Of a DNA stretch of 64,000 bases, positions 40,958 to 49,885 are shown one piece after another. The notes below the pieces were generated by a model, which saw only the letters and a list, made by a program, of their open reading frames with translations, ran no database searches and was not told where the DNA came from. Each line of letters begins with the position of its first letter. The stretch's first letter is position 1. The stretch is from an uncultured Ilumatobacter sp. (GTDB lineage Bacteria; Actinomycetota; Acidimicrobiia; Acidimicrobiales; Ilumatobacteraceae), in contig CALFRK010000082.1 of NCBI GenBank assembly GCA_937919625.1, positions 1-64,000 on the forward strand. Reading direction: 5' to 3'. A program made the position numbers and the translations under genes.

Positions 40958-41676
40958 GCCAACACACGATCTTGATCGTCGAAGACGAGGCCAGCTTCGT
41001 CGAGGCCCTGCAAATCGGCCTGACACGAGAGGGGTTCGGCGTCGAGGTGGCGACCGACGGCGTGCGGGCGCTCGAGCTATTTGCTCAGCTGCAACCCGAT
41101 CTGGTGCTGCTCGACGTGATGTTGCCGCGCCTATCGGGCATCGATGTGTGCCGCCAGATCCGGCGGACCAGCACCGTCCCGATCATCATGATCACGGCCA
41201 AATCGAGTGAGATCGACACGGTCGTCGGGCTGGAGGTCGGCGCCGACGACTACGTCACCAAGCCCTACCGGGTGCGCGAACTCGTTGCGCGCATCCGGGC
41301 TTTGCTGCGCCGGACGGCGATGGACACCACGGGCGAACTGGATCGACCGCACGGGTCGACGATCCGAGTCGGCGAGGTGGCCCTCGACCCCGACGAGCAT
41401 CGTGTCACGGTTGCTGGCGCCGATGTGTCCTTGCCGCTCAAAGAGCTCGAGGTTTTGCACCTGCTGATCGCAAACGCCGGCCGTGTCCTGACGCGCGAGA
41501 CGTTGATCGACCGCGTATGGGGCGACGATTACGTGGGCGATACGAAGACGCTCGATGTCCACATCAAGCGATTGCGTTCGAAGATCGAAGTCGATCCGGC
41601 GTCGCCCCAACGGATCGTTACGATCCGCGGCCTTGGCTACAAATTCGAGCGTCCCGCGGTTAGCACCGCAAGCTGA
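40954..41676 (+). CDS. OmpR-family response regulator of the Pho locus (PhoP/RegX3-like)
   Basis: ILIVEDEASFVEALQIGL; VLLDVMLPRLSGIDVC; winged-helix VLTRETLIDRVWGDDYVGDTKTLDVHIKRLRSKIE; overlaps the kinase by 4 nt. Confidence 0.94.
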   Translation: MSQHTILIVEDEASFVEALQIGLTREGFGVEVATDGVRALELFAQLQPDLVLLDVMLPRLSGIDVCRQIRRTSTVPIIMITAKSSEIDTVVGLEVGADDYVTKPYRVRELVARIRALLRRTAMDTTGELDRPHGSTIRVGEVALDPDEHRVTVAGADVSLPLKELEVLHLLIANAGRVLTRETLIDRVWGDDYVGDTKTLDVHIKRLRSKIEVDPASPQRIVTIRGLGYKFERPAVSTAS

Positions 41677-41735
41677 GCCGGCAGGCGGCTGCTATCACTC
41701 ACGGCGCGCTGGCACCTGTCGTAGCGTGACGCCCT

Positions 41736-42293
41736 ATGGAACAGCGTCTCTTTCCGCGGAATCGCGAAGAGCTAAGCGAGGGACCGATTCAGGTTCGTGT
41801 CGCCACCGTCGAACACCTTTTCAACCGGATGGATCCGTCGCCATTGCACGAGAGGGCCCTCAACGAGGAGGTCGCCGACTGGATTGAGGAATGGGCCGAG
41901 GATCTTGACTCGAGTGATTCGATGGAGGTCGAGATCACGGTCGTCGACGGCCTTCTGGAGGGCCGCGAGGAGGCGATCGCCAACGGCTTGCTGAGCCACT
42001 TCGAGTACCGGGAATGGCAGACCGATCGTGCGCTTCGCAAGCTCTTTCGCGAGGGTCGGATCAGCCTTGTGATCGGCATCGCAGCATTGGCGGGTTTCAA
42101 CGCCGTGTCGCGCGTGATCGGGTCGAGCAGCAACCCGGCGATCGAGGTGATCCACGAGGGCCTCGTGGTGCTGGGGTGGGTGTCGATGTGGAAGCCGCTC
42201 GAGATTCTGCTTTATGACTGGTGGCCGATTCGCCATGAACGCCGTGCTTGCGCCCGGTTGGCGGACGCCACGATCACCTTTGCGAGAGCATGA
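41736..42293 (+). CDS. Hypothetical membrane protein
   Basis: 185 aa; two hydrophobic segments (LVIGIAALAGFNAV, EGLVVLGWVSMW). Confidence 0.65.
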   Translation: MEQRLFPRNREELSEGPIQVRVATVEHLFNRMDPSPLHERALNEEVADWIEEWAEDLDSSDSMEVEITVVDGLLEGREEAIANGLLSHFEYREWQTDRALRKLFREGRISLVIGIAALAGFNAVSRVIGSSSNPAIEVIHEGLVVLGWVSMWKPLEILLYDWWPIRHERRACARLADATITFARA

Positions 42294-42340
42294 ACCGGCG
42301 TCACCGTTAGCCGATCGGGTGAGCACCTACGATCACCCAT

Positions 42341-43525
42341 GTGACCGCCGCGCCGCACTCGAGGTTTCAGCAGCTCGCCTTCACGCATGCCGCCATGATC
42401 GCTGGAGAAGCGGCGATGGTCTTGGCGCTGGCCGACTCGTTCTTCTTCGACGTCGATCCCAACGGGGCGCGCGGCAAGGTACTCGGATTCTTGTTGGTCA
42501 GCTTCGCCCCATTCTTGTTGATTGCCCCGATGATCGGTCCGGCGATCGACCGCGTGCGGGGAGGCCGTCGCTTCATCGTGCAACTCGTGGCCGCCAGCAG
42601 GATCATCATCCAGTTGTTGATGATCCGGTTCGTCGACGACATCGCCCTGTTTCCCTTGGTCTTCGCAGCACTCGTGCTGCAGAAGACCTACACGATTTCC
42701 AAATCGGCACTCGTGCCCGCCGTGGTGCGCACCGACCGCGAACTGGTCGAGGCTAACTCGAAGCTGGGCCTGATCGCTGGGTTGGCCGGGGCAGTGGCGG
42801 TGGTGCCTGCGGCTGCGCTGCACTACACGTTGGGTGCAACGGCGACCCTGGCGTTTGGGGCGTCGCTCTTCGGGGTTGCCCTGTTCGCCTCGTTTCGGTT
42901 ACCGCGCGAGTTGGTGATCCGCCCCGACACTCCGTCGGCGGCCAGCCATGACGCAGCGACGATCAGCCTTCAGCTGGCGTGGGTGGCGATGCTGATCCTG
43001 CGCGCATCGGCCGGATTCATGCTGTTCCATCTGGCATTCTTGTTCAGAGGGCAAGACGATGAGAAGGTGTTGATCGGGTTTGCCGTGGGGTTGTCGTCGT
43101 TGGGCACGATGGCCGGCAACGGATTCGCCCCCAGGCTGCGAGCAATCCTGCACGAAGAACGCATGATCACCCTGGCGCTCGGGTTTCCGGCGGCGGCGGG
43201 GTTGGTGGCTGCCGTGCTCGGCGGCGCCAAAGCCGGAATCATGGTCGCCGTCGTGGTCAACTTTTCTGCCGCGATCGGACGGTTGTCGTTCGAGAGCATC
43301 GTGCAACGTGATGGTCCGGGGACCAATCGTGGTCAGGCGTTCGCCCGATTCGAGACACGCTTCCAGCTCGGATGGGTGATCGCCGCCGTTTTGCCTGTAT
43401 TGCTTGAGATACCGGGAAGCGTCGGCTTCATGCTGGTCGGCGTTGTCGCTTCCGCAGCAGTGGTCAACTATGTCGCAGGCGTTCGCGCAGACGGCTCATC
43501 AAATCGAGCGGATCGACACCGCTGA
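42341..43525 (+). CDS. MFS-type transporter
   Basis: About 12 hydrophobic segments; FLLIAPMIGPAIDRVRGGRRFIVQLVA; GTG start. Confidence 0.75.
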   Translation: MTAAPHSRFQQLAFTHAAMIAGEAAMVLALADSFFFDVDPNGARGKVLGFLLVSFAPFLLIAPMIGPAIDRVRGGRRFIVQLVAASRIIIQLLMIRFVDDIALFPLVFAALVLQKTYTISKSALVPAVVRTDRELVEANSKLGLIAGLAGAVAVVPAAALHYTLGATATLAFGASLFGVALFASFRLPRELVIRPDTPSAASHDAATISLQLAWVAMLILRASAGFMLFHLAFLFRGQDDEKVLIGFAVGLSSLGTMAGNGFAPRLRAILHEERMITLALGFPAAAGLVAAVLGGAKAGIMVAVVVNFSAAIGRLSFESIVQRDGPGTNRGQAFARFETRFQLGWVIAAVLPVLLEIPGSVGFMLVGVVASAAVVNYVAGVRADGSSNRADRHR

Positions 43526-43540
43526 GGTTTGTCAAACCGA

Positions 43541-44767
43541 CTACTCGCCGCTGATCCTGGCGATCCAGAGACCGGGGGCATCGACCTCGCTGGGAGTCGG
43601 CATCGAGTCGGGCAGTCCGAGCAGGCGGGTCAGCTCGGTTTCGCCGGAACGGTCGACGACCCCCTGCACGAAAGCCTTGCCGCGCCGAACCTGTTCTTCT
43701 CCGACTCGGATGCCGAGCAGGCGTTCGACGAACAGGTCGTCTGACGAACCCCTGGCACGTTGGTGGCGCACAGCCTCGGCGATCCGTAGTGCTTCGCCGC
43801 CGATTACCCGCACGGCGACTGCATCGACGACCCAATCGGTGTATCCCACGACTGTCGCCACGGCGGCGTCAAGACGTGGCCGCAGCGCACGTTGGGCGTC
43901 GGATTCGATCGCGCCAAGCAGGATCTCAGGGTCGGAAAATGCCTGCTGGAGGGCGGCCATCGGATCGCCAGAGGCATCGTCGCCGAGCGGATCGAAGCCG
44001 CCCAGCTTGTCGGCAATCGCCGACGGATCGGGCCGGAACCCACCGACGTGCTGACGTACCAGATCGGCGAGGCCCGAGCGGATGTGAGCAATCGAGAACA
44101 CCTGAAACCCCGACAGCTCGTGAGCCAGAACCCACAGGCGCATCTGATCGAGTGGAATCTCCGACTCGGCAGCGAATTCGTCGATCGTTTGCCCGACCAG
44201 CACGACCTCTTGTCTGTCGCGTGGGATCGGGAGATCGTGTAATCCGAACACGCGCTGGGAGAGTTGGCCGACCATCGAACCCACCGACATGCCCATCATC
44301 GCCGGGGCCATCATGCGACTCAGACCCGCCATCATCTGCATCATTGGATCGTCGGACACATCGGTGGTGTCGACATCGGGTTGCTGACCGAGTGAGGTCG
44401 CCATATCGGTGAAGAGCGGGCGGTAGGCGTCGAGCGTCTCGTGGGCCCAGGTGCCGCGTGTGACAACCCGTGGCTCAGGAAAGGTTGTGTCGGCTCCGGT
44501 GACGTCGTTGACGTGCATGCCGGCGATCCGTGCCAGATCGGCAAAAGCGATCCGCACGGCTGGGTCGATGTTGTGCTCAGGCTGCCCCTGGGTCGCCCCC
44601 AACATGGAGAACTGGCGTGCGGCGTCCCAGTTGAGAGGACCCTGGCCTTGCAGGGCGCGGGCGATGTCGCCGAACATCGGCAGACCGGCGAACGGATTGG
44701 CCGAGTTGCCGCTTTGTTCGTCGTTGCCGTCGTCGGGGGACTCGTCAGGTGTTGGACCATCGGCCAT
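43541..44767 (-). CDS. DUF2342/zinc-dependent-metalloprotease-like protein
   Basis: GPLNWDAARQFSM; MGMSVGSMVGQLSQRVFGLHDLPIPRD; LRLWVLAHELSGFQVFS-type core; LLGLPDSMPTPSEVDAPGLW. Confidence 0.7.
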   Translation of the reverse strand: MADGPTPDESPDDGNDEQSGNSANPFAGLPMFGDIARALQGQGPLNWDAARQFSMLGATQGQPEHNIDPAVRIAFADLARIAGMHVNDVTGADTTFPEPRVVTRGTWAHETLDAYRPLFTDMATSLGQQPDVDTTDVSDDPMMQMMAGLSRMMAPAMMGMSVGSMVGQLSQRVFGLHDLPIPRDRQEVVLVGQTIDEFAAESEIPLDQMRLWVLAHELSGFQVFSIAHIRSGLADLVRQHVGGFRPDPSAIADKLGGFDPLGDDASGDPMAALQQAFSDPEILLGAIESDAQRALRPRLDAAVATVVGYTDWVVDAVAVRVIGGEALRIAEAVRHQRARGSSDDLFVERLLGIRVGEEQVRRGKAFVQGVVDRSGETELTRLLGLPDSMPTPSEVDAPGLWIARISGE

Positions 44768-44826
44768 ACGTCGATGTTACGGGTCGCCGGCCGGTTTCAG
44801 TGTGACGGCACACTAGCGTCGCGTTT

Positions 44827-45885
44827 GTGACCCTGAAGATCGACGCCGAGCCCGCAGCGACGCCGGTCGATCGCACCGACACCCGCGAACCGGCGCGACG
44901 CGTATACATGCGCGGCGCACGCAGCCCCCTCGCGTGGCGGGTCGCCGACGTGTTGGCGGGGCTGTCCGACGTCAGCGTGGTCGTTGCATCCGGCGACTCG
45001 CCGGCCGACCCGTCACTCGGCAAGTTCGACACGATCGTCGACGTCGGTGTCGCCGACCACGATCTGCTGGGCCGGCGCGGAGCTAGCGTGACCGCCGGGG
45101 CACACGATCTGCTTATCGATGCAGATCGCCTTGGGGCCGAGCGGTTGGTCGTGCTCTCGTCGGCGATGGTATACGGAGCCCTCGCCAACAATCCGCTGCC
45201 GATCACCGAGGATGCGCTATTGCGACCAGACACCAACTTCGTGTTCGCCCGCCAGCTGGCGGCAGCCGAGGAGGCGATCGAAGCGTGGCGGGCCAGCAGT
45301 CCCGACCGAGAGGTGGCCATGCTGCGTCCCGCAGTGCCGATCGCCGGCGGCGGTACCTCGTCGATCGCTCGGGCCTTGACGGCCGGGTTCGGACAACGCT
45401 TCGGCGAATCGGCGCCGGGGGCGCAGTTCGTGCATCACGACGATGTGGCAACGGCGGTGGCGCTGGCTGTCGAGCGCCGTCTCGACGGGGTGTACAACGT
45501 GGCACCTGATGGCAGCATCCCCGGTGAGCAAGTGCGGGCACTTTCGGGCCAGCGCTTACGGCTGCCCCTGCCGGATCGGGTTGCCGACGTGATCGGTGCA
45601 CTGAGGTGGCGGTTCCAACGTGGCCCGATCCCGCCGGGGCTGCGCTCGTACACGCGTGAGCCGTGGGTCGTCGCCAACGACAAGCTGCGCGCACAAGGAT
45701 GGGAGCCGACGGTCACCAACGAGCAGGCGTATGTCGAAGGCACCGAGGCCAAGTGGTGGACAATGGTCACACCGCAGCGGCGTCAAGAGATCGCACTCGG
45801 GGCGATGATCGGCGCGCTGGTTGCTGGCACCGTGATCGGAGTCATCATGGGCCGGCGCTGGTGGCGCCGCCGAGTTCAGCCCTGA
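44827..45885 (+). CDS. NAD-dependent epimerase/dehydratase-like SDR protein
   Basis: ERLVVLSSAMVYGALANNPLPITEDALLRPDTNFVFARQLAAAEEAI; C-terminal TM LGAMIGALVAGTVIGVIMG. GTG start. Confidence 0.78.
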   Translation: MTLKIDAEPAATPVDRTDTREPARRVYMRGARSPLAWRVADVLAGLSDVSVVVASGDSPADPSLGKFDTIVDVGVADHDLLGRRGASVTAGAHDLLIDADRLGAERLVVLSSAMVYGALANNPLPITEDALLRPDTNFVFARQLAAAEEAIEAWRASSPDREVAMLRPAVPIAGGGTSSIARALTAGFGQRFGESAPGAQFVHHDDVATAVALAVERRLDGVYNVAPDGSIPGEQVRALSGQRLRLPLPDRVADVIGALRWRFQRGPIPPGLRSYTREPWVVANDKLRAQGWEPTVTNEQAYVEGTEAKWWTMVTPQRRQEIALGAMIGALVAGTVIGVIMGRRWWRRRVQP

Positions 45886-46597
45886 GCTCGATCAGGCGTA
45901 CCGTGCCATCGCTGCGGCGATGAGTGCAGATGCCGATCAGGTTGCCGTCTGCGTCGAGCACGGCGGTGCCCTCATGTACGTCGAGGGTGGCGATGTTGGC
46001 CAGCATTACCGTGACCGGCGGCGAGTTCATCACCGTCACCATCTCGGAGTTGGCCGGACGTTTGGTGGCGATGTCATGGCCGGCCTCGGTCTCGCGCATC
46101 TCGATCAGCCAGGTGTCTCCGAACTGTTTGATCACCTCGCCCGATCCGACGCGCCCCGATGGCAGCTGCACCGTGATGTGGGCCCCGTCGAGCGTGACGC
46201 GAGCGTCCAATGTGATCACGGCCATCCGACCGTCGCCGATCGGTGTCGCCAAGGCATGTTGCACGGTCGCCATCTCGGTGGTGACCGAACCGCGGGCCGC
46301 GAATGCCGGGGCGCGGGCTGCAAACTGTGCATCGCCTCGATCTGCTCTCGGTATGGCTGCGGTGGTCGTTGCCAGGGTTGTGGTGGCGCTGATCGCGATC
46401 GGTGAGTCCAGTTGGCGTGGAGTCACGGTGAGGATCAAGATGCCGACTGCCAGCAGACCCAGCGTGCCGGTCGTCAGAGCGAACACCCGGGTCGACGGAG
46501 CTGCCGTCTGGGCGCGCAGAGTTGATCGCTCTTCGGCGGCGAGCTCGGACGGATGACGCCATGTTCGCTCGTGCGGTGGGACAGGACCACGCTCCAC
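45845..46597 (-). CDS. Single-TM protein with degenerate trypsin-like domain
   Basis: VPPHERTWRHPSELAAEE cytoplasmic motif, TM FALTTGTLGLLAVGILILTV, extracytoplasmic beta-rich domain ending EGTAVLDADGNLIGIC. Start inferred (GTG 46597). Confidence 0.5.
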   Translation of the reverse strand: MERGPVPPHERTWRHPSELAAEERSTLRAQTAAPSTRVFALTTGTLGLLAVGILILTVTPRQLDSPIAISATTTLATTTAAIPRADRGDAQFAARAPAFAARGSVTTEMATVQHALATPIGDGRMAVITLDARVTLDGAHITVQLPSGRVGSGEVIKQFGDTWLIEMRETEAGHDIATKRPANSEMVTVMNSPPVTVMLANIATLDVHEGTAVLDADGNLIGICTHRRSDGTVRLIELRAELGGATSAGP

Positions 46598-46669
46598 AGT
46601 TGCGAGATCGTAGTGAAGGCGCAACACGAGCGGACGTCGCGCGCCTGAGGGTACGGCTACGATGCCACT

Positions 46670-47176
46670 GTGAATCCCCCTGCCCAAGGCGACGACTGGC
46701 TTGGCCTGACAGACACACAGCTCCCGATCGGCTCGATCTACGAGTGGTGTGTCCAACCAGATTGCGGGGCCGTCGTGCTGTTCAGTGGCACCGTCCGCGA
46801 TCATGCCGACGGACGCGTCGGCGTGCAATTCCTCGAGTACGAGGCGTACCAAGAGATGGTCGTTCCGAAGCTGGAAGAGGTCGTCGCCGAGACTCGCGGG
46901 CGCTGGGCCGATACCGGCCGGGTCGCCCTTGTGCACCGGATCGGCAGGCTTGAACTCGGTGAGAGTTCGGTGGTCGCCGCCGTGTCTGCTCCACACCGCT
47001 CCGAGGCGTTTGCCGCCGCCCGGTTCGCGATCGACGCCCTCAAGGTATCCGTGCCGGTGTGGAAACGTGAGGTCTGGGAGGGCGGCTCAGATTGGGGCAC
47101 GAATGCCGCTGAGCTGGTCGATGCCACAGACGTCGCAGGCGCGCCCTCGATGTCGGATTCGCCGAGTTCCACCTGA
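46670..47176 (+). CDS. moaE: Molybdopterin synthase catalytic subunit MoaE
   Basis: GAVVLFSGTVRDHADGRVGVQFLEYEAYQEMVVPKLEEV; VALVHRIGRLELGESSVVAAVSAPHRSEAF; VPVWKREVWEGGSDW. Confidence 0.93.
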   Translation: MNPPAQGDDWLGLTDTQLPIGSIYEWCVQPDCGAVVLFSGTVRDHADGRVGVQFLEYEAYQEMVVPKLEEVVAETRGRWADTGRVALVHRIGRLELGESSVVAAVSAPHRSEAFAAARFAIDALKVSVPVWKREVWEGGSDWGTNAAELVDATDVAGAPSMSDSPSST

Positions 47177-47472
47177 TGACTCCGCTCGCCGCTGCCATCA
47201 TCGGATTGTTGGTGATCGTCCTGATCCTGGTGGTCGTGTCGAGGTCGCGGCGATCCAGCGACGGCGTCGACTCGTTTCGTCGTCAGATTGACGCGCTGTC
47301 ACCAGAGGCCCGTCGTCCAGTGATCGATCAAATGTACGACACGTCCGACCGCAACGAGCCTCGCATCGATCCCTGGATCGACCCACGGCCGACCGGTGCC
47401 GATGCGAGCGATACGCCGGATGAATCGGCCGACGACGGTGCCGACGACGAGGATGATCAACATGGCACGTGA
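47176..47472 (+). CDS. Small single-TM protein with acidic tail
   Basis: MTPLAAAIIGLLVIVLILVVVSRSRR then DESADDGADDEDDQ; overlaps moaE and mreB. Confidence 0.65.
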   Translation: MTPLAAAIIGLLVIVLILVVVSRSRRSSDGVDSFRRQIDALSPEARRPVIDQMYDTSDRNEPRIDPWIDPRPTGADASDTPDESADDGADDEDDQHGT

Positions 47473-48466
47473 CCTGGCGATCGACCTCGGCACCGCCAAC
47501 ACGCTCGTGTACATGAAGGGCCGCGGGATCGTGCTCAACGAGCCCTCTGTGATCGCTCTCAACCGCCAAACAGGCGAGGTGTTGGCGACCGGGCGCGAGG
47601 CCTGGCAGATGATCGGGCGTACCCCCGGTTACATCGTCGCGGTTCGCCCGTTGCGCGGTGGTGCGATCACCGACTTTGAGATCACCGAGCGGATGATTCG
47701 CCTGCTTTTGCAGCGCGTCGGCGTCAGCCGCTTTACGCGCCCAAAGGTCGTGATCTGCGTCCCCTCGGCGATCACCGAGGTCGAACGGCGGGCGGTCACC
47801 GACGCTGCCCGCCGAGCCGGCGCCGCTGACGCCAACTTGATCGAACAGCCAATGGCAGCCGCGATCGGCGCCGACCTGCCGATCGACGAGCCGGTCGGCA
47901 ACATGGTGATCGACATCGGTGGCGGCACCAGCGAGACGGCGGTCATCAGCCTGGGCGGGATCGTGGCGATCGAGGCCGTGCGCGTCGGATCATTCGACAT
48001 CGACGCCGCGATTCAGAACTACATCCGTCGCGAGCACGGCATCGCCGTTGGCGAACGCACGGCTGAGGAAATCAAAATGGCGATCGGCTCTGCGCACCCG
48101 ATGCCCGATGAGTCGCAGGCGGAGGTGCGCGGTCGCGATCTGATGACAGGCCTCCCAAAAACGGTCGTGCTCACCCCGGAGGAGGTGCGCTATGCGATCG
48201 ACGATGTTGTCTCGTCGATCGTGTCGTCGGTGATTCGTTGCCTGGCGAAGGCGCCGCCCGAGCTGTCGCAAGACTTCCTCGTGCGCGGCATGTATCTCGT
48301 CGGTGGTGGCGGTCTGCTGCGCGGACTTGCCGAACGGATCGAGCGCGAGACCGAGGTGCCGGTACGGATGTCGAATGTTCCGCTCGAAGCCGTCGTGCTC
48401 GGCGCCGGCCATGTGATCGAGCACTACGACGCCTTGAAGGGCATGTTCATGGGGGCGCGGCGCTGA
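47462..48466 (+). CDS. mreB: Rod shape-determining protein MreB
   Basis: MARDLAIDLGTANTLVYMKGRGIVLNEPSVIAL; VIDIGGGTSETAVISLGGIV; YLVGGGGLLRGLAERIERET. Confidence 0.95.
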   Translation: MARDLAIDLGTANTLVYMKGRGIVLNEPSVIALNRQTGEVLATGREAWQMIGRTPGYIVAVRPLRGGAITDFEITERMIRLLLQRVGVSRFTRPKVVICVPSAITEVERRAVTDAARRAGAADANLIEQPMAAAIGADLPIDEPVGNMVIDIGGGTSETAVISLGGIVAIEAVRVGSFDIDAAIQNYIRREHGIAVGERTAEEIKMAIGSAHPMPDESQAEVRGRDLMTGLPKTVVLTPEEVRYAIDDVVSSIVSSVIRCLAKAPPELSQDFLVRGMYLVGGGGLLRGLAERIERETEVPVRMSNVPLEAVVLGAGHVIEHYDALKGMFMGARR

Positions 48467-48468
48467 CG

Positions 48469-49857
48469 GTGCGTCTCCGCAGCCGAGCTACCACGGCGAT
48501 GGCCGCCGGCCTCGACAAGATTCGTGTCGACTGCGGTATTCCTGTCTCGTTTTCCGATGAGGTGCTGGTGGCCGCCCAGGCGGCCGCCGCCAAGCCCTTC
48601 GGAAGTGACCACATCGACCGTACCGATCGTCGGTTCGTCACACTCGATCCGGCCTCTTCGGTCGATCTTGATCAAGCCTTTGCGATCGAGGCGGCGGGCG
48701 ACGACATCATTCTGCAATACGCGATCGCCGACGTCGGCTGGTTCGTGCAGCCGGGTGACGCGCTCGATGTCGAGGCGTTCGAACGCGCCGTCACGGTGTA
48801 CCTGCCCGATCGGCGTGCCACGCTGTATCCACCGTTGCTGTCGGAAGGTGCCGCCAGCCTTTTGCCTAACGTCGATCGCCCAGCGGTGGTCTTCACGGTG
48901 CGGGTCGGCGTCGATGGCATCACCTCGCTCGACGGGGCCGAACGGGCGATCGTTCGGAATCAGGCGAAGTTGGCCTACGACGCCGTGGCGCCGGCCGATC
49001 TTCCGACAGGATTTGACGAGCTGAATCGAAGGATCCGGCTCGCCGAGGATGCCCGCGGGGCGCCGCGGGTCGAGTTCCCCGAACAGGAGATCGACCGGCT
49101 CGACGACGGCCGCTTTGTGCTGCGATTTCGGCCCCGCCTCGAGTCCGAGGAGCAGAATGCGGCGCTGTCGCTGGCCTGCAACCTGGCGATCGGCGAGGCG
49201 TTGTACCAGGCCGGCACCGGGCTATTTCGAGTGATGCCCGACGTCGACGAGCGTCGGTACCGAAAGCTTCGGCATTCAGCCAGAGCGTTTGGTCTCGTGT
49301 GGCCGAACGACGTGCCGCTCGCCACGTTCGAGCGATCATTACCTCGCCATGATCCGCGCACATCGGCATTCTTGATCGCCGTGCGGCGCGCCGCCGGTGG
49401 TGCGGGTTACGCCCCGTTCGATCCCGAGCATCGCCCTTGGCACTCGGCAGTGGCGGCGACATACGCCCAGGCCACGGCGCCGTTGCGGAGGCTGCAGGAT
49501 CGGTACGTCATCGAGGCTGCATTGGCGGTCGCCAACGGGCGCTCGGTTCCAGAGGCGATCCTGGCCGGTTTCGACCGGCTGCCCAAGGCGATGTCGCAGG
49601 GCGACCAGCGCGCCAACCAGGCCGAACGCCAAGCGCTAGACCTGGCCGAGGCGGTGGTGCTGTCGGGGCGGGAAGGCGAGATCTTCGAGGCGGTCGTCGT
49701 CGACGAGGGCGAGTGGGGTGTCGAAGTGCAGATCAGCGACCCCGCCGTGCTGGCCCGGATGAATGCCCGCCGAGTCGATCCGGGCGACGACCTGCGGGTC
49801 CGACTGGTCGTGGCCGACCCGGTTCGTCGCCACATCGAGTTCGAACGCGTCAGCTGA
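48469..49857 (+). CDS. RNB-domain (RNase II/R-like) ribonuclease
   Basis: RFVTLDPASSVDLDQAFAIEAAGDDIILQYAIADVGWFVQPGDALD catalytic Asp cluster; YAQATAPLRRLQDRYV. Start GTG 48469 or ATG 48499. Confidence 0.92.
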   Translation: MRLRSRATTAMAAGLDKIRVDCGIPVSFSDEVLVAAQAAAAKPFGSDHIDRTDRRFVTLDPASSVDLDQAFAIEAAGDDIILQYAIADVGWFVQPGDALDVEAFERAVTVYLPDRRATLYPPLLSEGAASLLPNVDRPAVVFTVRVGVDGITSLDGAERAIVRNQAKLAYDAVAPADLPTGFDELNRRIRLAEDARGAPRVEFPEQEIDRLDDGRFVLRFRPRLESEEQNAALSLACNLAIGEALYQAGTGLFRVMPDVDERRYRKLRHSARAFGLVWPNDVPLATFERSLPRHDPRTSAFLIAVRRAAGGAGYAPFDPEHRPWHSAVAATYAQATAPLRRLQDRYVIEAALAVANGRSVPEAILAGFDRLPKAMSQGDQRANQAERQALDLAEAVVLSGREGEIFEAVVVDEGEWGVEVQISDPAVLARMNARRVDPGDDLRVRLVVADPVRRHIEFERVS

Positions 49858-49885
49858 CTGCGACCCGGTTGTGGTCGCCTGTCAG
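49854..49885. terminator. Candidate bidirectional terminator between convergent genes
   Basis: CTGAC-T-GCGACC-CGGTTGTG-GTCGC... inverted repeat spanning both stop codons, one bulge. Confidence 0.35.

Noticed and set aside
43526-43538. GGTTTGTCAAACC palindrome between convergent genes
   Set aside because: Six-bp stem with 1-nt centre; too short to call a terminator or REP with confidence.
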